Source: Candidatus Krumholzibacteriia bacterium (lineage in GTDB: Bacteria; Krumholzibacteriota; Krumholzibacteriia; LZORAL124-64-63). Taken from it: a stretch of 5,982 nt of DNA. Positions 5,965 through 5,982 of this stretch are shown one piece after another; positions within the stretch are counted from its first letter, which is position 1, and every line of letters begins with the position of its first letter. The notes under the pieces are model-generated. The model worked only from the letters and a program-made list of their open reading frames with translations. It was not told the origin of the DNA and made no database searches. Where the stretch lies: assembly GCA_016744275.1 (NCBI GenBank), contig JADGEP010000254.1, positions 1 to 5,982 on the forward strand, in the 5' to 3' direction. A program made the translations under genes and the position numbers.

Positions 5965-5982
5965 ATGATGGCAGCCAGTATC
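5965..5982 (+). CDS. Start of an unidentified gene, cut by the window end
   Basis: The ATG at 5965 is followed by a second ATG, giving M-M-A-A-S-I before the window ends. GGAGA at 5953-5957 lies 7 nt before the first ATG and 10 nt before the second, so the first is the better start. Six codons are too few to name a product. The good ribosome binding site and the preceding leader are the only evidence that it is a gene. Confidence 0.6.

Overview
The window is ordinary chromosomal DNA of a diderm (Gram-negative-type) bacterium. It is moderately GC-rich, about 60% by eye. The diderm call rests on a secreted beta-barrel protein with a POTRA-like domain and a C-terminal phenylalanine. The lineage cannot be fixed from the sequence. 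No insertion sequence, phage gene, CRISPR array, tRNA or rRNA is visible, and nothing suggests recent transfer.

Left two thirds (about 1-3970), all on the minus strand. Read in transcription order, a promoter near 3970 drives a 578-residue Omp85/BamA-TamA-like outer membrane protein (2146-3882). After 29 nt comes a 498-residue MOP-superfamily polysaccharide/lipid flippase (620-2116) with a TTG start and a strong ribosome binding site. After a further 89 nt comes the N-terminal third of an AGCS-family sodium:amino-acid symporter (1-530), cut by the window edge. The first two genes look like one transcript: an inner-membrane exporter paired with an outer-membrane barrel, possibly acting on the same envelope molecule. 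Their junction carries an almost perfect tandem duplication of 17-18 bp. One copy holds the stop codon of the first gene and the other holds the ribosome binding site of the second. A 15-bp perfect palindrome sits on the predicted transcription start of the operon and looks like an operator.

Right third (about 4150-5982), all on the plus strand. A small heat shock protein of the Hsp20 family (4151-4561) is divergent from the operon and ends in a strong intrinsic terminator preceded by an extra hairpin. A fumarylacetoacetate-hydrolase-family enzyme (4676-5614) follows. Its -10 box lies only 7 nt from the ATG and it has no ribosome binding site, which suggests a leaderless mRNA. It ends in a 14-bp-stem terminator. 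A non-coding stretch of about 290 nt follows, with a hairpin exposing a GGAGG-containing loop. The window ends with the first six codons of another plus-strand gene.

The plus-strand genes are separated by terminators and appear to be independent units. I see no complete new system. The points most worth checking are the outer-membrane barrel/flippase pair with its degenerate Omp85 loop-6 motif, the operator palindrome, the junction duplication and the leaderless start.
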